A stretch of DNA of 64,000 nucleotides from Pleurotus djamor (taxonomy: Eukaryota; Basidiomycota; Agaricomycetes; Agaricales; Pleurotaceae): positions 1 to 64,000 of the forward strand of contig JAPEVF010000105.1 of NCBI GenBank assembly GCA_029747585.1, in the 5' to 3' direction. The notes beneath the pieces are model-generated. The model worked only from the letters and a program-made list of their open reading frames with translations. It searched no databases and had not been told where the DNA came from. Shown piece after piece: positions 1 to 9,619 of the stretch. The first letter of the stretch is position 1. Every line of letters begins with the position of its first letter. The position numbers and the translations under genes were made by a program.

Positions 1-997
1 GAAGATAAGTAAATAGAACGTACCACCATCCACTTTGCTGGTCTTCCCTTCGTCATTCATAACATGCTTATAACACGCAAGAACGACCATCGTGGCCAAG
101 CCACCGACAAAACTCCCCCAACCTTGGTTCGAAAAGATATACGCAAGGAGCGTGCCTCGTTTCCTTAAATTAGCACGATCAGACGTGACCGAAGCAGACA
201 TGGGGTAATCTCCGCCAACGCCGATGCCGAGGAGGATACGGAAGACACCAAGATAGATAAGGCAGCTATCCGGAGAAAGGGTGCCCGTTGGGGTGGTCAG
301 AGTAAGGATGGTCGCAATGATAATGAGCATAAGCTCCTTCCCATCTGCGTGAATGGGTTATGAGACTCTATCCTCGAAGTCAACGTCAACATGACGTATA
401 CTCACAGACAGCCTTTCGCCCCAAAGCGTCGGCAGCATATCCTATAATTAGGCCTCCATAAGAACAATGTGCATCAGAGTATGTGTGGCACATCGTGACG
501 CACCAAAAGCGAATTGACCAATAACGGACCCGATGTTAGCCCCAGCTTTGACGAATCCCTCAAGATTCGCAGGGAGGTGGTTGCCACCGTAGAGCCGATA
601 CTGAAGCATCGTCGCGACGGGCTAGAATAGGTGTAAATGAATCGGACTAGGGAATCAGCGGGCAATGACCATACGTTGATGATGAACAAGTCGTATGCTT
701 AGAAAAATAGACACAGCATCAACAGCATGCTCAAGAATCAATATGGAGCCTTTACCGTCGAGGAAGAATCCTATCTATAGCCCAACACCATTTCAGCGAC
801 ATATTTCAACGATATACAGCCGATAAAAGGCTCACCCCTGCGATCCCGAGCAACTTGACCTCAGCATATGTCAGATAGAAAGCTGGTCGACGAGCATCGA
901 CCTCTTCCAAGTTCGGCGTCGCTCGTCCTGGTGACACTGGGCGACTTGATGGCTCTGTCATCTTCCTTCCAAATTGTCCTAACGAACTCATTAGCAT
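1..997 (-). CDS. PHO84-type phosphate:H+ symporter, 5' part (truncated by window edge)
   Basis: Major facilitator superfamily inorganic phosphate permease, expected at the plasma membrane. Splicing the minus strand gives GIAGIGFFLDAYDLF, then a segment with VATMLQYRLYGG, then GQFAFGYAADALGRKAVY, and [14 protein letters not shown], which is the family signature (GGDYPxS). Exon 1 is about 836-997. Later introns fall after FFLDA, after FIIN, after QFAFG and after GRKAVY, and a donor near position 25 follows KVDG. The ATG at 997 opens the frame, and an in-frame ATG at 961 could equally be used. The rest of the protein lies outside the window. A paralogue with the same intron positions begins at 62521. 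Family assignment is very secure; transport affinity cannot be read from sequence. Confidence 0.93.
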
Positions 998-1641
998 CGA
1001 CCCTAGCTACGAAACCCAAAGCTCGAAGTAAATTCGTCGCGGCGTCCTTCGTCGTCTTGGACGTTGTGCAGGAAGGGGGAGGGCGAAGATAAACAAGACT
1101 CACTGGGCACTGGGCGAGGTGCTAAGACAGGGAGCTGATGTGGGGGAGCTCAATGAGAGGCTTTAGAAGCAAATTTTGGTCGTGTGCCATAAAACCGAAT
1201 GGATTTCAGATGGCCTCATCGATCAGCTTGAAATATCTCCGCGAGCCCACGAGATTTCTATAAACTCGGCTCGTCTAGGCCGTTGATTTCACGCATGGCC
1301 TGACTACACGGTGAGCCGAATGGGTACCTTCTGGGTACCTTCGGGGTAGAAGATACGGCACATTCTTGAGGTTGCGTGGCATTATTGACTTTTGCGGAGC
1401 AGCTCTAGTTCCATTCAGAGCTTCGTGCATCGTGAATGTGCAACCACCACAGTCTCAGGAGCCAGTCTTGAGGATATAACGAAAGAATCTGTGATAACGA
1501 GGGCACAAGGTGGTGGTACAAGAAAGAGATGTTATTGGGAGCGAGCGCTAAGCGCCGATGACCATCTCGCGCTCTCCCATAGGCTAAGGCTCTGACTATG
1601 AGCAGTGTTTACAAACTTGGAACGGAACAAAATTATTAGTA
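998..1641. other. Intergenic region: permease promoter and F-box gene 3' flank
   Basis: No supported gene. Both flanking genes are on the minus strand, so this holds the upstream region of the phosphate permease and the 3' flank of the F-box gene. A short direct repeat of GGGTACCTT, with a third degenerate copy, lies around 1321-1348. I saw no CACGTG element here, which would be expected if a Pho4-like bHLH acted on this copy. Confidence 0.5.
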
Positions 1642-2568
1642 CTAGTAGCCTTCGTCGCCATTATCCCAGCCACCCTTATCTCTGATGCCCGGTGCGCCCA
1701 TCTTAAACTTGGTCTTCGACTTGCGACCTCCCATCTCTTTGTACATCTCCCTCATCTCGACTTTGCCAGGCTTCGTAGTTGCCTCGGCCTCCATCCGCCA
1801 TCTCTCCTCTCTGACTTCCTTCGGGGTCTGATAGCCTGACCCAGCACCAGGTGAGTTGTAGCCGCTCCTCATAGCCTTGGTAGTCGCTGCCATAGATGGC
1901 TCCTTGCTAGCCTGGGATTGTAGATGAATTATCCTCTACGAGCAAGATGTTAACAGACAACCTCGTTCATTGCAGGAGACACTTACCCAGTTCTGTTTAG
2001 ATTCTCGTTTTGTCCACTTGCCCGGAGGCAAGCTTTCGTCGTGGAAATTCTCCTTTCTGTAATGTTGGAACCATACTAGTCATTGCTGATTCAGCAACCT
2101 GCTTGAACAGTCAGAGGTGCTGTGTATGACTCACCGTAATTGATGCTTTGGCTCTTATTCCACTTCTTGGACACTCTGGCGCATCGCGCGAGGTCTCTAA
2201 CACTGAGTGTGCCAAAGATCTTCTGTGAGATCTCTGTAGGTAGCATCCGCAGCGGATCTGTTTTCGACGCGGAGCTCTTTGTGCGTAGATGGAAAGGCGT
2301 AAGGCGAGATGATGGAAAGTTCTTGCCCGTAGGAGATGAGGGCCGTGTGCGCTGAGGCGTACCGGGAAGCGATATCTACAATCGAGAAAGACAGATCCAT
2401 GAGCACCGAAGCGAAATGAACTGTTATCGCAATTCTACTCACAACGTTCACATACGATTCATCATCTGAATCTGGATCTATCTGATTGTTCTTGGACTCT
2501 GGAGATTTGTCGACGACGACATATGAGTCGATGGATTGAGAGCGCAGAACGTCCTGCAGGAGGCTCAT
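1642..2568 (-). CDS. F-box protein
   Basis: Predicted substrate adaptor of an SCF (Skp1-cullin-F-box) ubiquitin ligase. Four exons, 2568-2443, 2375-2135, 2075-1987 and 1935-1642, join in frame to 249 aa. The F-box is in exon 2: LRMLPTEISQKIFGTLSVRD, followed by LARCARVSKKWNK, which fits the LPxEIxxxIFxxLxxxDLxxCxxVxxxW pattern. Exon 3 carries VWFQHYRKENFH and an aromatic/basic stretch ending KQNW. The C-terminal exon has a Gly/Pro turn (GSGYQTPKE) and a basic tail, and no WD40, LRR or Kelch repeats are visible, so the substrate-binding part is short and unknown. It is divergent from the Rap1-type Myb gene, with 382 bp between start codons. Confidence 0.85.
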
Positions 2569-2950
2569 GGTGGTGGTAAGACGTTAAGGAACAAATAAGT
2601 CCAGAATGCGAATTCCAGAGCTGCTTATATATGGCCGAGCTGTGGCACTTCGACCCAGTGCGTCATGCATCACGTGTCTCCTATCATCCCTATGTCAGCT
2701 CCTGACCAGGCCTGGCTCGACGTCAGGCTGCACACTTCAACACTAGCAACGCTCAATATCACAATCTCGAAACTTCATTGCTCTTCTGGATGGATTAGAC
2801 TCTGTCTGTACTCGTGGCCTTTATGTGTAACTATTTGCTAGTGATGTGTGACAAATGCAGTCAAGAATTAAGCTTTTCTGCTCCCAGGCTCATTGAATAA
2901 AGCCTCCGTCTCCTCGAACTCTCCTCTCCCTTTGTATATTTCCCCCTAGA
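2569..2950. promoter_or_regulatory. Divergent promoter with an E-box (CACGTG at 2671-2676)
   Basis: This is the shared upstream region of the minus-strand F-box gene and the plus-strand Myb gene. A palindromic CACGTG E-box, a possible bHLH factor site, lies at 2671-2676. A CT-rich stretch (2910-2945) precedes the plus-strand ATG, as is common near fungal transcription starts. Function is inferred only from motif and position. Confidence 0.4.
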
Positions 2951-3728
2951 ATGACCTCAAGGAGGCGTAGAGTAAGAATTTCGACCCACTTTTCTGCAAG
3001 ACGCGTCAAGCTCATAGCCGCATCTGCCGCACTCCTACACAGGTATCTTTTGACGCGGAAGACGACACTCTCTTGGTTCAGTACATAGCGTCTAGAAGCA
3101 CCAAAAAGAGTCTCAGACGGGACAAGCTACTACGCAAGGACTTTCACGACCTGGTCAAAGACGTACGCCTATCAATCCTGACAACACACAACACACATGC
3201 TTATTCTCACGACGCGTCTTACTCCTTTCCCCCCCACAGACAGCTACATGGCCTCGAGCCGCTCGGCACCCAATCACATCGTGGGTATCGCGATACCAAT
3301 CGAGGAGGTACTGGTTTGACGAAGAGGTACAAGCACTCATAGACAACGTTCAGGCCCAGGCGCGACATGGACACCCGTCTCCGCCGAAACCATGCGAAGA
3401 TGCAGCCTCCGATATCTCTGAGGATCCTCTTTTGCTCAAGGGCGCAAGTTCGGTGACAAGCACTGTGAAATTCAAAAGGGATACTCAGTCCCGAGGCAGC
3501 AGCGCCCCGCTGAGAGCTTATCGCTTGTCTTCAGCAGAAGCTCCTCCGTTAGCCTCAGCCTCCGCATTCGAGCTTTCCAGACGATTTGGATTCGAAGTCA
3601 AGGACATCCTCTTCATATCCAAGATCCTCAATGACGACGTCCCCAAGACGATTGCCATTCTCACAGTTATGAAGGCAGCCGTGGAAACGAGCCTTCAGCT
3701 TCTTCTCTCAGCACCCATGACTCCGTAG
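2951..3728 (+). CDS. Rap1-type Myb domain protein
   Basis: Three exons (2951-2971, 3043-3162, 3240-3728) join in frame to 209 aa. Residues 8-70 read as a Rap1/TERF2IP-type Myb domain: FDAEDDTLLVQYIASRS near the start, then LRKDFHDLV, and RHPITSWVSRY at the third helix. This matches the FTxEDDxxLxxYIA...HPxxSWxxRY pattern of that family. The middle is acidic/serine-rich. The end holds a conserved-looking helix pair (FELSRRFGFEVKDILFISKI), part of which recurs downstream at 4988-5100. Rap1 Myb proteins act at telomeres or as transcription regulators. No BRCT or RCT domain is visible, so a telomere role is only a possibility. The 21-bp first exon is supported by frame and splice sites only. Confidence 0.65.
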
Positions 3729-4942
3729 GTCAAAAGTGTGATGAACTATGCAGTGTGGTACGTCAAACTATCGCCAATCCGCCAGAAACGACTGACACCA
3801 AGTTGAAAACTTAGGAACTCAGGGGAGACTCACCACCCCTCGTAAAATTCAACAACCCATTCGCTTCGATCACCCGGTTAGCGGAAGCGTGTCCTTCCAA
3901 AGGGGGTATCTATGTCATATGTCCAAGTCTTTTGTGAGACCAAGTGGATAATTCTCATCCATTTACGTAGAGTAGAGTCCGAGTACTTAGAATTAAGTAG
4001 AGTAGACTCGGAGTAAGTAGACTAGATGATTGATAGTACCGTGTCAAATGAAGCCCGAGGCGGATCCGCTTTACAGTGTTTTTCAATAGGTTTTGCAGTC
4101 CGCTTCGTTCGAAAAAATTCGATCTGAACTCCGACCGGCGCTTTTACTTGGACTCCGACACGTCTTCGTTTGGGCAGGTCACAATGAAATGCGCAAAAAG
4201 CTACTTCCTCTCTTGAACTTGAGATTGAAGAGAGTTTTTAGATGCTCTGGTGACGTATCTACCGAGGAAGAGCATTCGACAGGTATCGGGAAGTGCAGTG
4301 AGTGCCTTTGACCACATCAGACATCCCATAGGAGCAGTTAGGAGGGGTAGCTGTGGCACCTACTCTCGGTCGGTAAACAGTCCCCATACTAGCTTAATAG
4401 CTTTTAGATAGCTTTACTTAGCTACGAGGCCGGTTCAGCTTGCAAAACAGATACGTAATGGGGGGATAGAAAGCGGGATGAGTACAGGGGAATAGGAGCG
4501 GTGCTGAAATCTATCATTGACGAGGAAGGCGTGCGATATTGTCCCAAGAAGATGGTTTCAATAGCATCAATATCTACATTCCAGCGTCGGGGGTCCAAAT
4601 AGAGCCGCTTCACTCTCCAATATATGCAGCGTAGGCATTGGGTATGTAAATCAGTCCCCGAAGTCACACTGCGCCTGAGTAAAGCAAGTGCGAGGACAGC
4701 TTCTCAGATCTCAAGTCTCTGCTTGATCTTCAAGTTTCAAGAACAAAGTAACTTTCTGTGTCCTTCACCAGCAGGTCGACGCGATGGGCTGAGCCAGAGC
4801 AACGGGCTTGCCCTCGGCAGGGCGGGCGGAGCTGGAATCTGGGCGTCTAGAATTTTTTCAAGAAAGTGGCGACTGCAAAAATTTATGAAAACGACTGTAT
4901 AAACGATTGCCAAAAACCTTCTCCGAGCTTGAGAAACAGTGA
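3729..4942. other. Intergenic, AT-richer, short GTAGAGTAGA-type repeats
   Basis: No convincing gene. Around 3967-4025 two near-copies of a motif (GTAGAGTAGAGTCCGAGTA and GTAGAGTAGACTCGGAGTA) lie about 15 bp apart, and a similar low-complexity GCTTAATAGC/TAGATAGC patch is near 4391-4425. Short open frames here show no recognisable motif. Part of it may be decayed sequence duplicated from the Myb gene. Confidence 0.4.
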
Positions 4943-5146
4943 TTGAAGAATCCATGGCCAAATGAGATAGTGCGGAAGACTCCGAACCCTGCGCTCGACT
5001 CGGAGGAGCTTTCGAGGGAGTTCGGGGTCGAAGTCAAGGATGTTCTCTGCATTTCAAGATCACTAAACATTCGTCAGACGACGGCCTTACTCGATATTGG
5101 CGAAGCTGCAACTTCTTCTATATCCTCAAGTATGTTCATTTTTTGA
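4943..5146 (+). pseudogene. Partial duplicate of the Rap1-type Myb gene's C-terminal exon
   Basis: The frame contains SEELSREFGVEVKDVLCISR followed by SLNIRQTTALLDIGEAA. This aligns residue for residue with the Myb gene's FELSRRFGFEVKDILFISKI and its continuation 1.4 kb upstream. No Myb domain was found between the copies. It is most simply a broken duplicate of the last exon. A short expressed gene with upstream exons that I could not see remains possible. Confidence 0.5.
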
Positions 5147-5447
5147 AACCAAGTTGAGAAGGACTCAGGGCCTCTCCCTATTAGTACCATGTAGGGTTCC
5201 AAGGCGGCGCTGAAGGAACATTCATGTCTTATGGTCGTACTCTATGTTCATCTAGATAGATTGAGTAGTAACTTACACTCGGACGCGGCGTTGACATCCG
5301 AGAATTACAAACCAAGAGAGAACGAGGACTCAGGACGAGTGCGTGTCTAAACCAAAGCAGCACAAGCACGGGCTGCAAATGAGCCACAGATTCGCGCCGA
5401 CGCAACAGTTAATGAGACTACCTGCGAAACAGAACAAGCCAAGTCTC

Positions 5448-6169
5448 CTACAAGCGGGCTAAGGGTGTGTACTGTTCGTCTGCCACTTGACCACACGTCC
5501 TACATTTTCTGAGATCACTGCGCTGCATCCAGTTCCGTATTAGCGGTGTCAACTGGGTCCCAAGATCTGTAACATGGAACGACTCCTCATGGATGATCGT
5601 GGGTTGAGCATGAACGCGTGAATGACAATACCATCGCAGGCGATCTGAGCACATCTGAGCAAAGTATCCGGTATCTAATTGGGGAGGAATACCTATGGCA
5701 CCTTCGGGTCGCACCCGCTCGACGACAATGCCCACAGTATTAGGAAAACGAACGGGGTTGTGTGGAACATTTGCTGTGGCCCGTCCATAGACGGTAAGAA
5801 TCAACCCAATACAAATGCAGAGCAAGTTGATTTTCACTTACCTGGGAGGAGAAACATCTCTCCCTCCTCTATTCTTATGTCCCTGAATTTCCCATCATCA
5901 ACCACGCGTAGGAGCATGCCACCCTTATACTGGTAGAACCATTCCTGGAGGGTCCAATTGTCAATGGTGTCCTATTTAGGAGCAGAAAAGACCTTTCAAC
6001 TGACCTCGGTCTCATTGACATGATAGTCGCTCCTTGCATTTGGCCCGCCAACTGCCATTACGACGAAATCTCCACCCCTATGTATGCAGAAATTGTTCAC
6101 CGGCGGTTTCAGTAGGTGTTCGTTCTCCTTGAGCCATACTGGAAGGTTTAGCGGCGGACAAAGTGTCAT
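5448..6169 (-). CDS. BNA1: 3-hydroxyanthranilate 3,4-dioxygenase
   Basis: Ring-cleaving Fe(II) cupin dioxygenase of the kynurenine pathway. It converts 3-hydroxyanthranilate to aminocarboxymuconate semialdehyde, the precursor of quinolinate and NAD+. Exons 6169-6005, 5944-5842, 5773-5693 and 5644-5448 join to 181 aa, close to the fungal norm of about 175. Visible family blocks are [20 protein letters not shown] (His and Glu iron ligands), [17 protein letters not shown] (third ligand His), [17 protein letters not shown] and a C-terminal RKCRTCG. The last block fits the rubredoxin-like metal site of the fungal/bacterial enzymes, with its paired partner CGQ nearby. The start is the only ATG giving the full N-terminus. 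Confidence 0.95.
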
Positions 6170-6509
6170 AGTGAGCGTTATGGTGGTATCGGATAGCCAA
6201 AATCACACACCTTGACTAATCTTCTCCGGTGCAACAAGTCGACATCCGCCGAGGCACTCGCCGGCTCAAGGCTCGATCTCTCAGCTCACGTGCGCAGACT
6301 CACATCACGTGCAGCACATTTTCCGCGTGTTGTATTGTTTTCAGTTTGAGGAACTCTCTTTTCCTTCTTACCATCACTGTTACTTCTGTCGTCGACGCTG
6401 TCGCGCTGAGTATCTTGCCTGCTCTCGCTCACGGTTATCGACACCAGCTACCAAGAGGATAGCAATCTTCGAGTTGTCTTTAAGCCTGTGCGCCTCTGAT
6501 AGGTCGTAG
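6170..6509. promoter_or_regulatory. Divergent promoter with two CACGTG E-boxes
   Basis: Between the BNA1 start (minus) and the coiled-coil gene start (plus). Perfect CACGTG palindromes lie at 6287-6292 and 6306-6311, 19 bp apart centre to centre, about two helical turns and so on nearly the same DNA face. Such spaced E-box pairs are typical bHLH targets. Which of the two genes they serve is not visible. Confidence 0.5.
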
Positions 6510-7487
6510 ATGATGGTAGCGACAGCGTCGCCAGCAGCTCAGATTACGGACGCTGAAAGAAGACGCAAACTTACTATGGATCGGGCAAAAGCAAACCATG
6601 TATGTGGCTCTTGAAGTGGCTCAAGGCTCAGACTCTCTTTGCTAATGATGTAGGATTGCCTTTAGCTTTCGCGCCAGCTGCAACTTCGCCTTCAGTATGC
6701 AAAGCTCAAGATTGAGCACGGATGGGTACGCCTCTGCTCACATCTGCCATCCTTTTGGGCTTACAAATTTTGTCACTGGAATCAGCAAAAGCAGAGTCTG
6801 AACGAAGTCGAGAACCTCTACTTTCGACATTCACAGGTGCATGGACCCAAACCACAGAATATATCGGCTCCTGTAGTCGCTACGGCGCCAGCTCCCACCC
6901 CCACATTGGCGTCCGAACAGTCGGCCATGTCGTTCAAACTCGGTTCCACAAGCTTCACCATATCTTCATCACGCAACGAAGATACGACGGAGAAGCCCGC
7001 GTCGACACCTTCTACAATGCAGACGGGCGAAACTCGCATCTTAGACATCGCGGTGCAAACCCCTTCCACGAGCGCCCTATCTGCTCCTACTCCCTCAATA
7101 CCAGCCGTCAGGCACGTATATTCGAAACCAGCCCAAGCATTACGTCCCCAACCAACGGAAATCATCACACATCCATCAAATCCTTACCCTGCGCCGCGGC
7201 AGTCTCCTCCTTTGAGCAAATCGTCATCTTCGTCGCTTTACTACCGATCGACAACACTATCATCGTCGGGTACCAAGACCTCTGAACCACTTCGGTTCTC
7301 ATCATCTTCCCTGACGTACGACTCGTTCTGGTCGTCGATGGCGTCTACTTCGTCGGGTTCCTCTGCACGGGCTTCGACTTCATCCTCTGGGCATGGGGAC
7401 CCTCAGGTACTGATACCGGCGGCTACCATCGTCCAGGGTGGCTACCGACGTAGCAATGGTAGTCGAATGCAAGACAAGGAAAGCTAG
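6510..7487 (+). CDS. Conserved coiled-coil/low-complexity protein of unknown function
   Basis: Exons 6510-6599, 6678-6725 and 6837-7487 join in frame to 262 aa. The first 45 residues are charged and helical (ITDAERRRKLTMDRAKANH, then LQLRLQYAKLKIEHGW), probably a short coiled coil. The remainder is Ser/Thr/Pro-rich and likely disordered, with a small aromatic motif YDSFWSS near the C-terminus and an RRS-containing basic end. No signal peptide or membrane segment. The N-terminal block plus the SFWSS motif recall uncharacterised basidiomycete proteins, but I cannot name a function. Exon 2 (48 nt) is small but keeps frame on both sides. Confidence 0.6.
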
Positions 7488-7710
7488 TTGGGATCAATGC
7501 AGTTATCTTACTTCGTTTTCTTCGCATTTCTTACTTGCTACTTTAGTGCTTCATCATGTTCGGGACTTGCTTTCATTCGCATGTGCTAACTTGCTTTTTT
7601 GAGACCCAAATGTTCCCTCTGCTGGCTTGTCATCTGCTCCTTCTTGTCCTCAACCCAGAACGTCACCGCGCCCATCCAAAAAGCCCTCGACCATCCATCA
7701 ATGCACCCAT

Positions 7711-8037
7711 CTAGTACGAAAGCGAGCAACACATGTAACAATCCCCGTCGCCCCCAGGCGGTCTCAAGTACTGGTTTGGCCCGCATATATGAAACTTTGG
7801 ATAGCAAGCTCTATCGCAAACCTCGGTCGGCAATGGAACAAAACAGCACTGGAAACAGTCGCCACCGTTGGAAGGCGGGTAAAGTAGCTGTCCCTCGCCA
7901 CAGATGTGTTCCTTGGGGTAGCAAGCTCGGAGGCAACCAAGTGGAGGAGGCACTGGTGAGTAGGGGCTCGTCGGTGAAGCTGCGCTGAATGCGGCGACGC
8001 CAGCGAGAACGGCGGTGATGAAGAACTTGGTCAGCAT
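7711..8037 (-). CDS. Small secreted cysteine-rich protein, two CC modules (copy A)
   Basis: Single-exon 108 aa protein. The ATG at 8037 starts a clean signal peptide (LTKFFITAVLAGVAAFSAA), followed by a short Ser/Pro spacer. Two tandem modules of 31 residues each have the spacing C-x3-C-x6-C-x14-C-x2-CC. They share CYPK-x-HIC in the first half and PP...GDC-x2-CC in the second, giving 12 cysteines in the mature chain. The fold is unknown to me; the spacing is not the hevein or hydrophobin pattern. It could be a small secreted effector, an antimicrobial protein or a wall protein. It is convergent to the upstream gene and divergent from copy B. Confidence 0.8.
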   Translation of the reverse strand: MLTKFFITAVLAGVAAFSAASPTSPYSPVPPPLGCLRACYPKEHICGEGQLLYPPSNGGDCFQCCFVPLPTEVCDRACYPKFHICGPNQYLRPPGGDGDCYMCCSLSY

Positions 8038-8694
8038 GATGATCTGCTTGTGGTGGCTCGGGTGAGGATGTAATTCATACTTGTTGTTCTGGCAGCCACT
8101 CACCACGAGTTATAGGCGTTTACCTGTTCAAGTTGCACTCCCGACCAATGAGCCTGTTTTATGAATTACCCTTCAATGCAGGAGTGCCGTGGAAACNGAT
8201 TTTCTCCAACTTACAAGGCCGCCAAGCTGCCGTCTATCCTCCGATGCCAATGTCAAAACTGTATAGAGCTCCCTGAAGAATGCCTCATCTCGACGACAGT
8301 TCGGCAGATTGTCGTCAGAGTGATTGTCATCTCCCCTGCTGTTCCCGGAGTGGAGGCGGCTTGCAGAACCGGCGTGACCTTTTCAATGCCTTCATGGTAA
8401 ACCCAACGTCACTTGTGTGGTCCCTCGCTAAACTTAGCTGCTGGCACTCTAGCCCTGATGTGCTTATGAGCCCATAAAAATGGACAGGCTGTCTCCCTGG
8501 ACACCGCGTTGAAACCGCCCACTCCATCCTTGTAAGCCTTCAAGCTTCACAGGTCACCTCATACACTCGCCCTTCTCAACCTTCTTTTGCCTTAGGAAGC
8601 ATCTCCCTACTAAACCTTCGCTGTGCGTGTGTCCTCCCCAGTATAGGTCCCCCTAGCTAGAAGTTAAACTCCACCCTTTTGTATGTGTAGGTCA
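8038..8694. other. Divergent intergenic region between two cysteine-rich genes
   Basis: Upstream of both copy A (minus) and copy B (plus). No gene is supported. One ambiguous base lies at 8197. I found no clear shared motif between the two flanking promoter sides by eye. Confidence 0.4.
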
Positions 8695-9009
8695 ATGCTC
8701 GCAAGAGTTCTCTTCACAGCTGTTGTCTCTTTGAGCCTGGTAGCAGTGTCCCGCGCGTCGGTAATCGCATGTCAACTGGGATGCTTCCCTCCCGATCACG
8801 TCTGTAGCTCAGGTGTATTGGTACCTCCAGCCAATGCNTCAGGATGCTTCATGTGTTGCACCTCGCCGCCGCCGCCACCTCCGGAAGCTTGTCAAGCTGC
8901 GTGTTTCCCAAAGGACCACACATGCAGTGGAAAGGGAACATATCTGAAACCACCCACTGATGGTTCGGATTGCTATACGTGCTGTACTGCGTTGGCTGGT
9001 ATCTTGTGA
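8695..9009 (+). CDS. Small secreted cysteine-rich protein, two CC modules (copy B)
   Basis: A 104 aa single-exon paralogue of copy A. The second in-frame ATG (8695) gives a compact signal peptide (LARVLFTAVVSLSLVAVSRA), matching copy A's layout; the first ATG is at 8683. The two modules are C-x3-C-x6-C-x13-C-x2-CC and C-x3-C-x6-C-x15-C-x2-CC. They are separated by a run of six prolines, and PPANxSG and PPTDGSD occupy the same place as copy A's PPSNGGD. One codon contains an 'n' but its frame is kept. Conserved modules with changed loop lengths suggest a structural scaffold with variable surface loops. Confidence 0.8.
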   Translation: MLARVLFTAVVSLSLVAVSRASVIACQLGCFPPDHVCSSGVLVPPANXSGCFMCCTSPPPPPPEACQAACFPKDHTCSGKGTYLKPPTDGSDCYTCCTALAGIL

Positions 9010-9212
9010 CGTGAGTACCACATTGAATACTTTTCTGTCCAATTTTAGCCTGAATCAATCTTTTGACTCTCTGCAGCATGAGCTTACATACGTGTTAGCT
9101 AGTATGCGGACCCGCTACACAAAAATATTTCAATCCCATTAGCCCGCGCGAACGAGGAAAATGTGAAAAATTGATGCATAAAGGAATCAAGTCTGAGTTT
9201 GCTCAAGGCTCG

Positions 9213-9410
9213 CTAAACATGATCCTTGGGGGAACATGCTTTTAGGCAGAGNTATNCCACTGCCAGAATATCATGGCATGATGGGCCGTGGTGATCCGAT
9301 GGGATGGCGAATGCAATGGCTACGAATAGTGCTACAATGAAGAGAGAATTGGGGAAGTCATTTTTCCACTCATCGTTTTGTGAAAGGCGCTGTAGCCAGC
9401 ATTGCGTCAC
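9213..9410 (-). pseudogene. Third cysteine-rich family member, truncated (copy C)
   Basis: The minus strand has a signal-like hydrophobic stretch (SLFIVALFVAIAFAIP), a His/Gly/Pro linker and then CLKACSPKDHV. This is the first half of a family module, with TAG just where the third cysteine should be. No in-frame ATG precedes the hydrophobic stretch, and two 'n' calls lie inside. I read it as a decayed copy. Sequencing error at the ambiguous bases cannot explain the stop or the missing start. Confidence 0.65.
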
Positions 9411-9619
9411 CGCGGTACCGCGGAGTCATCCAAGTCCTAAAGGCCTAAAGACTTGGGGGCGCTCTTAAATGATAAATCATTCCGCTTATTGCGCTTCGGT
9501 CGATAAGGGTCAGACGGTATGCGATGGTACAAATACAGAATTACGACGTATATCCGCGAGATCAAGTGAAGTGTACATTTACTATTATGTCATTATCGTT
9601 ATCCATAACGTGCGGAATC

